A program made the translations under genes and the position numbers. Under the pieces are notes generated by a model. That model searched no databases and was not told the DNA's origin. It saw only the letters and a program-made list of their open reading frames with translations. From positions 1 to 64,000 of the forward strand of contig NZ_JAEVHL010000013.1 in assembly GCF_016803395.1 (NCBI RefSeq): DNA of 64,000 nt, read 5' to 3'. Source of the stretch: Micromonospora tarensis. GTDB taxonomy: Bacteria > Actinomycetota > Actinomycetes > Mycobacteriales > Micromonosporaceae. Below are positions 11,953-19,232 of the stretch, one piece after another; positions within the stretch are counted from its first letter, which is position 1, and each line of letters opens with the position of its first letter.

Positions 11953-11968
11953 GGACGTGAGCACGTCC
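11953..11968. repeat. Palindrome GGACGTG-AG-CACGTCC, copy 2
   Basis: Identical to the 16-base palindrome at 9870 and at a similar distance from the stop of the paralogous regulator. It lies about 60 bases before a 53-codon ORF and is followed by a diverged copy of the same flank. It marks the end of the duplicated unit and could be a regulator binding site. Confidence 0.6.
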
Positions 11969-12030
11969 TGATGGTCCAGTGCGGCAACGGTCGATCCTGA
12001 GCTGCTGGGCCTCCAGCGGAGGAGGCGGGG

Positions 12031-12192
12031 ATGAGCGGCCAGGGCGACTACGCTCCGGAGAACAACAGTGAGACGGCCGAGCGGGAGGCTGCCAAGCAGC
12101 GCCTCCTCGCCCAAGCCGAGGCGGAGCGCGTACCCGTGGAGGACACGACCCGCGCGGTCCCGGACCGGCGGTGGCGGCGTGACCAGCGATGA
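12031..12192 (+). CDS. Small acidic/basic hypothetical protein, 53 residues
   Basis: A short ORF starting MSGQGDYAPENNSETAERE and ending RRWRRDQR. A strong GGAGGAGGCGGGG ribosome site precedes the ATG. The protein is hydrophilic and probably helical, with a charged middle (QRLLAQAEAERVP). Its end overlaps the likely GTG start (12179) of the XRE regulator by 14 bases, so the two are translationally coupled. Small ORFs coupled to XRE regulators occur in actinomycetes, where the small protein can be the regulated partner. That role here is inference. Confidence 0.6.
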   Translation: MSGQGDYAPENNSETAEREAAKQRLLAQAEAERVPVEDTTRAVPDRRWRRDQR

Positions 12193-13414
12193 CCTCCCGA
12201 TCGGCCGCCGCGTCGCAAGCTGGCGGGTGCGGCGGTCGATGACGCAGCAAATGCTTGCCGACCGGCTGCACAGGTCGAAGAGCTGGGTGGACAAGATCGA
12301 GCGGGGTGCGCGCACCCTGGACCGGTACTCGGTGATCCAGGAGCTGGCCCACGTCCTGCGGGTCGACCCGGAGGTGCTGCTCGGCCAGCCGCCCAGCACC
12401 CCGGCGGGCACGCCGGACGGAGTGGACGACATCCGGGCCGCGCTCGCCCGCTATGACATTCCGCGAGCCCCACACCAGCCGTCGGACGAGCTGAGGAGGC
12501 AGGTCGGGCATGCCTGGTTGACCTACCAGCACGCGCACTACGGGCAGTTGGTGCGGGTGGTGCCGGGTCTGCTCGACGCCGCCCAGGGCGCGCGGTCGGC
12601 GGAGCTGCTGGTGCAGGCGTACCGGATCACCTCGTCGCTGCTGGTCAAGCTCGGCGAGGCCAACCTGGGCTGGTTGGCCGCCGACCGCGCGATGACCGCC
12701 GCCGGCGACGATCCACTCCTCGCGGCGGCGGCCACCATCTCGGTAGGCCAAGCGCTCCGCGCACAGGACCGCGACCGCCTGGCCCTGGCCGCGCTGCTCC
12801 CCGCCGCCGACCGCGTCCTTCCACCTCCAACCCAATCCGGTGATCATGAGGTTAGCGGCGCTCTTGGAGATCAAAGCGCCCGCAAGCCTCATGATCACGG
12901 GGTCGAGGGCGAAGGCGATCACCGGGGGAGGGCGGTGGGTGGGACGTTGCTGGTGCAGGCCGCGCTGGCTGCCGCCGGCTGCGGGGAGCACCGCCGCGCC
13001 GACGAGCTGACCGACCGGGCCGCCGGCGTCGCCGCCAGCCTTCGGGGGTACGACGACACGCACCGCACCGGCTTCGGGCCGGTGGCCGTCGAGGTGGCGC
13101 GGGTGCTGGTGGCGGTGCGCCGGGGTGACGCCGACGAGGCGCTGCAAAGGCACCTGGCGGTGGTGCGGCGGGAGGGGTGGCGGCGGTTGCCGGCCGAGTA
13201 CCGGGGCGCGTACCTGGTCGATGTTGCGCGGGCGTACCTCCAGATGGGTGACCTACGCGGGGCGGCGCGGGCGCTGGTGGACGCCGACAATGTCGCGCCG
13301 GCTGAGGTTCGGTGCCGGCCGTTGGCGCGTACCGTGATCGTCGATGTCGCCCGCGTGCAGCCGGCGCCGGCCGGCGTGGCGCGACTGGCGACGCTCGTTG
13401 GCCTCACCCGCTGA
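12179..13414 (+). CDS. XRE-family helix-turn-helix regulator 3, with an in-frame palindromic repeat
   Basis: A regulator of about 411 residues. The start GTG 12179 gives VTSDDLPIGRRVASWRVRR directly before the helix-turn-helix (MTQQMLADRLHRSKSWVDKIERGAR); the ATG at 12068 would add an unrelated arginine-rich tail. The C-terminal region is a TPR-like ligand-sensing domain ending with LPAEYRGAYLVDVARAYLQMGD. Around residues 219-257 a segment of roughly 39 residues unlike the rest (QSGDHEVSGALGDQSARKPH) is encoded by a palindromic repeat at 12837-12901. The repeat keeps the frame open. A short decayed copy of this gene's 3' part lies at 16016-16110. Confidence 0.85.
   Translation: MTSDDLPIGRRVASWRVRRSMTQQMLADRLHRSKSWVDKIERGARTLDRYSVIQELAHVLRVDPEVLLGQPPSTPAGTPDGVDDIRAALARYDIPRAPHQPSDELRRQVGHAWLTYQHAHYGQLVRVVPGLLDAAQGARSAELLVQAYRITSSLLVKLGEANLGWLAADRAMTAAGDDPLLAAAATISVGQALRAQDRDRLALAALLPAADRVLPPPTQSGDHEVSGALGDQSARKPHDHGVEGEGDHRGRAVGGTLLVQAALAAAGCGEHRRADELTDRAAGVAASLRGYDDTHRTGFGPVAVEVARVLVAVRRGDADEALQRHLAVVRREGWRRLPAEYRGAYLVDVARAYLQMGDLRGAARALVDADNVAPAEVRCRPLARTVIVDVARVQPAPAGVARLATLVGLTR
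12837..12901. repeat. REP-like palindrome inserted within a coding sequence
   Basis: GTGATCATGAGG (12840-12851) is repeated inverted as CCTCATGATCAC (12887-12898). The arms continue through AGCG and GCGCT to a short loop, with one bulge and few mismatches, so the whole element folds into one hairpin of about 60 bases. Similar GTGATCA-containing palindromes are, to my knowledge, dispersed in Micromonospora-type genomes. It lies inside the XRE regulator at 12179 and is translated without a stop. Part of the inserted protein segment extends beyond the palindrome to about 12945. Confidence 0.75.
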
Positions 13415-13524
13415 CCGGTCTGAGCGCACCGCCCGACCGGTTCCCCCTGGCCGGCCGCAGCATCCGATCAGCCAGGCGACCGCGACCCCGGCCAGCCCGG
13501 CAAGATCAAGGTAGCCAACCAGTC

Positions 13525-14571
13525 TCAGCCGTTGCCCGGTCGGGTCGATCCGGTGCCCACTGCCCGTAGGTGTGCCAGCCCCTGCGCCCAGGACTGAATG
13601 AGGGTCGTTTCGTGGTAGGCGATGTCGTGTTCCGCGCAGAACTGACGGATCAGCGGCTGGGCGTGGGGGAGGTTGGGTCGGGGCATGCTGGGGAAGAGGT
13701 GGTGTTCGATCTGGTAGTTGAGCCCACCGAGTAGTGCGTCGAGGAACGGGCCGCCGCGCACGTTGCGGGAGGTGAGGACCTGGCGGCGTAGGTAGTCGAG
13801 GTTGTCGGCCTCGGTCAGGATGGGCATACCCTTGTGGTTCGGCGCGAAGGAGCTGCCCAGGTAGAGCCCGAACACGGCCTGGTTGACCAGGATGAACACG
13901 ATCGCCTGCGGAACGCTCAGGACCAGGAACACGGCCCCGAAATAGCCGGCGAAATGCAGGACGAGCAGGCCAGCTTCGGTTCGCCGACGCCTGAGTCCGC
14001 CGCGACGGACGACCGCCCGGACGCTGGCGCCGTGCAGATGCAGACCCTCCGCCAGCAGCAGAGGGAAGAACAGCGCCGCCTGGTGCCGGACGAACAGCGC
14101 CCGCAGGCCGCGCTGCGCCGCAGCCTGGCCCGGGGTGAAGGACAGCGGAGCCACCACGAGGTCGGGGTCGCGGCCTTCGGTGTTCGGATTCGCGTGGTGG
14201 CGGTTGTGCTTGTCAACCCACCAGCCGAAACTGATCCCGGTCACCAGGTTGGCGCACACCAGGCCGACCACGTCGTTCGCCCGGCGGGAGCGGAAGATCT
14301 GCCGATGCCCGGCGTCGTGACCGAGAAACGCCAGCTGCGCGAGGAGCACCGCGACGCCGGCCGCGGTGGCCGTCTGCCACCACGACGGCCCGAGCCGCAC
14401 GAACAGCACGCCCATCAGTACGAGACAAGCCAGCAGCACCGTCACCCGGGCCGCGTAGCGGCGGGGTCGTCGGTCGAGGAGGCCCGCGTCTCGGACCAGG
14501 CGGGAAAGGTCGGCGTACTCGCTACCCCGGTCGCTGCGGGTGCCAAGATCCGTATCACTCAACGTCGCCAC
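13525..14571 (-). CDS. Membrane fatty acid desaturase
   Basis: A 348-residue acyl-lipid or acyl-CoA desaturase that introduces double bonds into membrane fatty acids using a diiron centre. All three histidine boxes are present: HDAGH, HNRHH and QIEHH, the last of the front-end/linoleoyl-type class (Q in place of the first H). Four or so membrane helices surround them. There is no cytochrome b5 domain, so an external ferredoxin or reductase is needed. The GTG at 14571 overlaps the AAGGAG ribosome site, so a TTG at 14562 may be the real start. The divergent gene cluster (holin-like, DUF3618) also concerns the envelope, which suggests a membrane-stress role. Confidence 0.92.
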   Translation of the reverse strand: MATLSDTDLGTRSDRGSEYADLSRLVRDAGLLDRRPRRYAARVTVLLACLVLMGVLFVRLGPSWWQTATAAGVAVLLAQLAFLGHDAGHRQIFRSRRANDVVGLVCANLVTGISFGWWVDKHNRHHANPNTEGRDPDLVVAPLSFTPGQAAAQRGLRALFVRHQAALFFPLLLAEGLHLHGASVRAVVRRGGLRRRRTEAGLLVLHFAGYFGAVFLVLSVPQAIVFILVNQAVFGLYLGSSFAPNHKGMPILTEADNLDYLRRQVLTSRNVRGGPFLDALLGGLNYQIEHHLFPSMPRPNLPHAQPLIRQFCAEHDIAYHETTLIQSWAQGLAHLRAVGTGSTRPGNG

Positions 14572-14830
14572 TCCTTGTCAGCCACGCCGATCAGCTCGCT
14601 GGCTCCGCCGTCGGCCAAGACCAGGCACTCGCGCACTTCGTCCGTGGTCGGACAAGCAAACCCCCGCTGATGCCCCAGTCTTCCTCACAGCCGCGTCTGC
14701 GCAAGAGGAAACCGGCGACTGATACGCGAGCAATGCCCGACCTCGTGTAAGTCTGCCGATTGGCTGCGAGCTTGGTTCGTCGAGTCCGACAATCAGCACT
14801 ATGCAGCCACGTTGGATCCAGGGGGTAGTC

Positions 14831-15064
14831 ATGGCACGCAAGAGAAGGCCTACTGCGAGGCGAGCACTCATCCTCGCCTTCGCGGCCGGGACGCTGACCG
14901 GAGCGGCGGGCATGCTCACGCTGCGACGTGCCCGGCAGGATGGTGACTTCCCGACAGGTGATGTCGCTGGGCAGCTCGACGAGAGCATCGCTCCGCCGCT
15001 CGGCGGGCGTTTCGACGCCTCGCCTCAGGGACCCGTGAACACGTCTGCGGCACAGCACGGCTGA
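14831..15064 (+). CDS. Small membrane-anchored hypothetical protein
   Basis: A 77-residue protein starting MARKRRPTARRALILAFAAG; the upstream ATG at 14801 lacks support. Residues 12-28 form one membrane helix with a basic N-terminus, and the C-terminal half is polar and disordered-looking. It precedes the holin-like gene by about 50 bases in the same direction and is probably part of that operon. I do not recognise the family. Confidence 0.5.
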   Translation: MARKRRPTARRALILAFAAGTLTGAAGMLTLRRARQDGDFPTGDVAGQLDESIAPPLGGRFDASPQGPVNTSAAQHG

Positions 15065-15114
15065 CCCGGGCAGCCCTGGAACCACTGCGGTGTGCGAGAG
15101 AGATGAGAATACTG

Positions 15115-15546
15115 ATGTCAGAACGGCCTAGCGGCAATCCCGGCGCCGCGTCTGCTGACACGCCGGTCGCAGAGTTGGTGCAGCGCGCCACCGAGCAGAT
15201 CACCCGCCTGGTGCGCGACGAGCTGACCATGGCACGGGCGGAGATGACCGCCAAGGGCAAACGCGCGGGCGCCGGCGCGGGAATGCTCGGCGGCGGCGCG
15301 ATACTCGGCATTTTCGCCGGCGGGACCGCCGTCGCCACGGTCGTGGTGGCCCTGGCCGCGATCATGCCCGACGCTGTGGCCACCCTGATCGTCACGGTGA
15401 TCCTGGCCATCGCCGCCGCCATCGCCGCCCAACGCGGTAAGAAGCAGGTCAGCCAGGCCATGCCCGCCACGCCGGCAGCCACCATGGACAGTGTGCGAGC
15501 CGACGCGGAGACGATACGTGGCGCAGCGGGTCGGAGGCAGCCATGA
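15115..15546 (+). CDS. Phage holin family/DUF1469-type membrane protein
   Basis: A 143-residue protein with an amphipathic N-terminal helix (VAELVQRATEQITRLVRDEL) followed by two hydrophobic segments separated by a short turn. This is the layout of the actinobacterial holin superfamily III / DUF1469 proteins. Despite the name, these are chromosomal envelope proteins, not lysis proteins. ATG 15115 is preferred over 15103. The stop overlaps the next ATG by four bases, and DUF1469 genes are commonly followed by DUF3618 genes, as here. Confidence 0.85.
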   Translation: MSERPSGNPGAASADTPVAELVQRATEQITRLVRDELTMARAEMTAKGKRAGAGAGMLGGGAILGIFAGGTAVATVVVALAAIMPDAVATLIVTVILAIAAAIAAQRGKKQVSQAMPATPAATMDSVRADAETIRGAAGRRQP

Positions 15547-16009
15547 GCACGCCGTCCGGAAATGGCGACCAGACCCGGCGGGACATTCAGCAAACCCGCG
15601 CGGAACTCGGCGAGACCGTAGCCGCACTGACCGCCAAGGCCGACGTCAAAACCCGGGCACGCAGCAAAGCCACCACCGCCGTCGGCGGACTCCGAGGGCG
15701 GGTCACCGAGGCCGGCAGTCGGCGAAGACCAGAGCCACGCAGCTCGCCCGCACGGTGAGCCAGAAGGCCTCCCAGCGTGTCACGTCGGTCAGGCAGAAAT
15801 CACAGCACACCGTCGGCGCGATACAGGGCTCGGCAAAAGCCAGCGCGCAGACCGCCGGCAAGGCGGAGTCGTCACTGGTCACCTCCGCTCGCGCCATGAC
15901 CACCAGGATCGGCAGCTCGGTGCGGACAAAACCCTTACCAGTTCTCGCCGTCACCGGCGCCGCCGCCACCCTGGCGGTCATCAGCTACCGACGCCGCCGG
16001 TCCCGATAA
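15543..16009 (+). CDS. DUF3618 family protein, frame broken near 15714
   Basis: The first 57 or so residues (MSTPSGNGDQTRRDIQQTRA...) match the DUF3618 N-terminal motif of a helical envelope-associated protein. The frame then runs into unrelated sequence and stops at 15758. One base earlier in phase, the protein continues (SAKTRATQLARTVSQKASQR) to a hydrophobic segment (LPVLAVTGAAATLAVISYRRRR) and stop at 16009. Restoring one G at about 15714 (GAG GCC GGG CAG) joins the halves. I read this as one gene with a one-base deletion, either a sequencing error or a recent mutation. It is coupled to the holin-like gene upstream. Confidence 0.8.
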
Positions 16010-16015
16010 ACGATT

Positions 16016-16110
16016 CGGTACGACGACACGCGGCGGTGGTCGCCGGGAGGCGTTGCGGTGATTGCCGGCCGAGCGGGTGCCTGGTCGATGTCGCGCGGGC
16101 GTACCTCCAG
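16016..16110 (+). pseudogene. Decayed 3' fragment of an XRE regulator like the one at 12179
   Basis: The sequence ggtacgacgacacg followed by a stretch reading LVDVARAYLQ closely matches two separate parts of the C-terminal region of the regulator at 12179 (about 13050 and 13160-13252) with the interval between them deleted. Small indels break the frame. No helix-turn-helix part remains. It sits between the DUF3618 stop and the GH43 stop and shows that a second copy of the regulator or an insertion once lay here. Confidence 0.65.
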
Positions 16111-16125
16111 CGTGCACAGCACGGA

Positions 16126-17199
16126 TCACTCGAAGAACTTGAGGCTGAATCCGGTGTCGGTGGTCGGGCCGGGCACGTTGGCACGGCGGTAGGTGGTGTT
16201 GCCCCACCAGCAGAACGTGCCGGTGTACCAGTACCGGTTCGCCCACGAGTACGCGGTGCCCTTCGGTACCGCGTGGAACATCAGCGGGAACCTCGGCCCG
16301 GCGGGCGGGCTGGTGGCGATGTCGCCGTTGAGCAGCACGAAGCTGTGGTGACCGGGGCCGTTGACGTGCAGGGTGGGATCCCAGCCGGTCATCATGGTGG
16401 CCCGGTTCGAGCCGAACAGGCAGCCGTTCGACTTGTACCAGTCCCACACGTACGTGGGATCGCCGCCGGCGCGCAGTCGCAGGTCGGCGAGGCAGTACTG
16501 GTCACTCCAGCTGCCGTTGGCGGAGTAGACGATGTGCAGCTGTCCGTTCGGGTCCCTGATCGCCTCGGGGGACTCGTTGATGAACGGGTTGCCGACGACG
16601 CGCTCCCAGCTCTCCCGTGGCTGGGAGATGACGTACCGGTTGCCGGTCGGGGTGAGCGGGTCGCTCATCCGGCTGAGGTAGATGTTCTGTTCGATGTTGG
16701 TGTCGCCGGCCCACCCCGACCAGACGAACCACCGCTGACCGTTGAAGGTGAACAGGCTGCCGTCGATGGCCCACTTGCCGTCAGGCAGCGCGAGCTGTCG
16801 TTCGGCCGTGTAGCCGCTGGCCGGCGACGCCGAGTGGATCGCGTACATGCGGTGGGCGCTGCCACGCCCGGCCGAGAAGTAGATGTAGTAGCGGCCACCA
16901 TCGGTGACGATCTCCGGGGCCCAGACCTCACCGAGGTTGCGGCTGTCCGTCCACACCTGCCGCGCGGTCGCGGCGGCCAACGTGTCCGGGGAGGCCGCCT
17001 GCCGGACGGCGATCCCGCCGTTGAGCGACTGGACGGAGATGTAGGTGGCGCCGACGCGGATCACGCTCGGGTCGGCGGCCCGCAGGCCGGTCTGCCCGGC
17101 CGTCGCCGGCCCAGCGCCGACCACTGACAGGCCGATGGCGAGCACGGCGGCCATCAGGCCGGAGAGGAGTCGCGGAAGGGTTCGACTGTCGGGGTTCAC
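16126..17199 (-). CDS. Secreted glycoside hydrolase family 43-like protein
   Basis: A 357-residue protein with a Sec signal peptide (hydrophobic segment about residues 12-30, likely cleavage after ATA). The mature part looks like a five-bladed GH43 propeller. Candidate catalytic residues are the Asp of RAADPSVI, the Asp of WAIDGSLF and the Glu of SPEAIRD, the usual order base, modulator, acid. GH43 enzymes act on arabinan or xylan side chains outside the cell; the exact substrate is not known. It is monocistronic, and both neighbours are unrelated. Confidence 0.8.
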   Translation of the reverse strand: MNPDSRTLPRLLSGLMAAVLAIGLSVVGAGPATAGQTGLRAADPSVIRVGATYISVQSLNGGIAVRQAASPDTLAAATARQVWTDSRNLGEVWAPEIVTDGGRYYIYFSAGRGSAHRMYAIHSASPASGYTAERQLALPDGKWAIDGSLFTFNGQRWFVWSGWAGDTNIEQNIYLSRMSDPLTPTGNRYVISQPRESWERVVGNPFINESPEAIRDPNGQLHIVYSANGSWSDQYCLADLRLRAGGDPTYVWDWYKSNGCLFGSNRATMMTGWDPTLHVNGPGHHSFVLLNGDIATSPPAGPRFPLMFHAVPKGTAYSWANRYWYTGTFCWWGNTTYRRANVPGPTTDTGFSLKFFE

Positions 17200-17350
17200 G
17201 ATCGGGATTCCTCTCCTCGACGTGAGCTGGCCGAAGGTCGGACCCGGATCGGGTCGGCCAGCCGTCGTGCACCTGCGGGAGCAACGACTGATATCGATAG
17301 ATTAGGTCAGGAGTCGACGAGCCGCAGCGTGCCAAGAGCTGACGCCTCAC

Positions 17351-17712
17351 TCAGGGAGTTGTCGTCCGTGCCCCGCGCCGGGCCAGTGCGTCGCGGACGG
17401 CGAACACGACGAGTGCGAGCGGCACGAAGACCCAGAGCTGGAGCACCGCGTACCGGCGCAGCTCCCCGCCGGTGTCGACGCCGGCCAGTTCGGCGTCGAG
17501 GGCACCGGGCCTGATCAGGGCGAGCGCGTACAGGGACAGTGGTGCGTAGTTGAGACCCGCGCCGATCAACCACAGGCCGAGGGTGCGGGTGGCGAAGCCG
17601 TCCGACGAGGCCAGCAGCCAGCCGCCCCACGTCACCATCAGCACCACACGCCGACGAGGAACTCGGCGAGAATGATGCGCCGTCGGCGGGTGGTTCCCCG
17701 GCTGCCGTACAT
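17351..17712 (-). CDS. Small integral membrane protein, frame broken near 17647
   Basis: One frame gives MYGSRGTTRRRRIILAEFLV and stops just after at 17638. The next frame continues with VLMVTWGGWLLASSDG, then three hydrophobic segments (LGLWLIGAGLNYAPLSLYAL; LRRYAVLQLWVFVPLALVVF) and stops at 17351. A one-base deletion in the gtgtggtg stretch would explain the break. The joined product is about 120 residues with four membrane helices. I recognise a general actinobacterial hypothetical membrane family but no function. The start could also lie 30 bases further upstream (17742). Confidence 0.6.
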
Positions 17713-17820
17713 GTCGATGGCCGCCAGGCGGCGAACGTTCATCTGAGCGATGGTGCCACCGGCGGACAAGCCGTGATCGATGGCACGCCCGCCTGGGCGG
17801 GCCGCCGCTAGGATGCGCGG

Positions 17821-18153
17821 ATGGGCAGGTTCCTCGCACTCTTCAACGGCGCGGCTGACGAGGTCGGCAAGGCCGACCTCACCGACCAGCAGCAGGCCGA
17901 ATTCCTCAACGCCTGGGCGTCGTGGGCGCAGGCCAACGAGAAGGCCATCGTCGACCCCGGCGCTCCGCTCAACGCGAAGAAGCTGGTCACCGCGGAGGGT
18001 GTCGAGGACTTCACCGACGCCCTGACCGGCTACACCATTGTCGAAGTGGACTCGCACGACGAGGCGGTCCAGATCTTCTCCGGGCACCCGCACCTGGGGC
18101 TGTTCGCCGGCAACTCGATAGCGGTAGTGGAGTGCCCGCCCCCGCCTGGCTGA
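17821..18153 (+). CDS. YCII-related domain protein
   Basis: A 110-residue cytoplasmic protein of the dimeric alpha-beta barrel YCII-like/DGPF family. It starts MGRFLALFNG and shows the family's C-terminal pattern GYTIVEVDSHDEAVQIF followed by a strand ending AVVEC. Members are often linked to sigma factors or stress genes, and their chemistry is mostly unknown. No partner is adjacent here. It is probably a single-gene transcript. Confidence 0.8.
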   Translation: MGRFLALFNGAADEVGKADLTDQQQAEFLNAWASWAQANEKAIVDPGAPLNAKKLVTAEGVEDFTDALTGYTIVEVDSHDEAVQIFSGHPHLGLFAGNSIAVVECPPPPG

Positions 18154-18608
18154 TCCGCGTCTTCTCGTCCCACGACCGCGCGGCATCGAGGATGTTGCTG
18201 TCTCCCGCCGGTTGGAGGCAGCGCCATCCGGGAAGTTGCGGACCTTGGTGCTCTCGGCACACCGACCGCACCCGGGCCGGAGACCTACCTGGCGCGGCTG
18301 TCGCGGAGGCGGAACCGGCCAGGGGTGTACTCACTCACGACGTAGTGGGTCCACCAGCGGCCGGGCGTGACGCCGTCGGGAGCGTCGACGCCAGCGAGGA
18401 TGAAGGGGGGCCTGAGCAGGTAAACAGCGGTGTGTCGCTGCTCCGAATGGAACGTAACTGCCGGTAGGACGGCACCCGACCAAGGGCCACCACCCAAGTG
18501 CGGTAGCTCCGTTGCTCCTATGCTGCCGGCATCCCAGTGGGCCAGGCGCGCGCAGGACCGCGGCTCAGCGTAGTGATCAAGGTGTCTAGTGACCCTGGGG
18601 GCGGAAAA
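18154..18608. other. 455-base interval with no firm gene
   Basis: A minus-strand frame at 18285-18497 (70 codons) contains RPPFILAGVDAPDGVTPGRWWTHYVVSEYTPGR. It reads like real protein, but has no ribosome site or clear start and may be the remains of a gene. Nothing else in the interval is supported. Confidence 0.3.
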
Positions 18609-19115
18609 TCAGGAGCGGGCGGTGACCTGCGGCAGGTGGCGGGCAAGTTCGGTACGCAGGACGCCCGTCGTAGGCCGAAGCAGGCCGACGTTGACCGTGT
18701 AGACAGGCTGACCGGCACGGATCCGTGGACGAAGCGTCATGCCGGGCGGTGCGACCGCTCCTGGGCGCAAGCTGACCTGGAGGACGGCGAACGGGCCAGG
18801 GCGGCGAACCGTCGCCGAGTGGATTGCCTGCCACGGGAGGACGGCCGATCGCCCCTTCTCGACGAGCCCCAGCGCCGAACCGGTGACGTCGACCGATGAC
18901 CAGTTCCTGCGATGCAGCACAAGCGAGAGAACGCTGAAGACGACGGCGTAGACGACGCCTGAGACGGCGATGTTCGTGTAATCGGCCGGCGGCCGTCCGG
19001 CGATGAGTGCCAGCACGGCTCGGACGATAACCCAGGCCAGCAGACCCATCAGCAGCATGAACACGAAGGTGAGGCGGGCGGACGTACGGAACATCGTCTT
19101 GTCGTTCTCGGCCAT
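18609..19115 (-). CDS. Membrane protein with PH-like C-terminal domain
   Basis: A 168-residue protein starting MAENDKTMFRTSARLTFVF. Two membrane helices (about 12-35 and 48-65) are followed by a soluble beta-rich domain containing VLPWQAIHSATVRRPGPFAVLQVSL. That layout resembles bacterial PH-domain (bPH2-like) membrane proteins, although the match is from general shape only. Its function is unknown. It faces the secreted propeller gene divergently. Confidence 0.6.
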   Translation of the reverse strand: MAENDKTMFRTSARLTFVFMLLMGLLAWVIVRAVLALIAGRPPADYTNIAVSGVVYAVVFSVLSLVLHRRNWSSVDVTGSALGLVEKGRSAVLPWQAIHSATVRRPGPFAVLQVSLRPGAVAPPGMTLRPRIRAGQPVYTVNVGLLRPTTGVLRTELARHLPQVTARS

Positions 19116-19232
19116 GAAGGTCCTTCCGTCGACCGTGCCGACGACTGTAGGGCAGCCCCCGCCCCGCCGATGCCCATGCGGTGCCCGTCACGGGGCATCA
19201 CCGACGGTGCCGCCTCGCTAGGCTCTGCGGCC

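Noticed and set aside
7978..13414. Biosynthetic gene cluster or defence island
   Set aside because: Only regulators and small unknown genes are present; no synthase, nuclease or known defence domain was seen.
15543..16009. Programmed -1 frameshift in the DUF3618 gene
   Set aside because: No slippery heptamer or downstream structure is obvious, and eight other genes show the same one-base loss, so an error is simpler.
15115..16009. Prophage remnant because of the holin-like gene
   Set aside because: No endolysin, terminase, capsid or integrase is near; DUF1469/DUF3618 pairs are ordinary envelope genes of actinomycetes.
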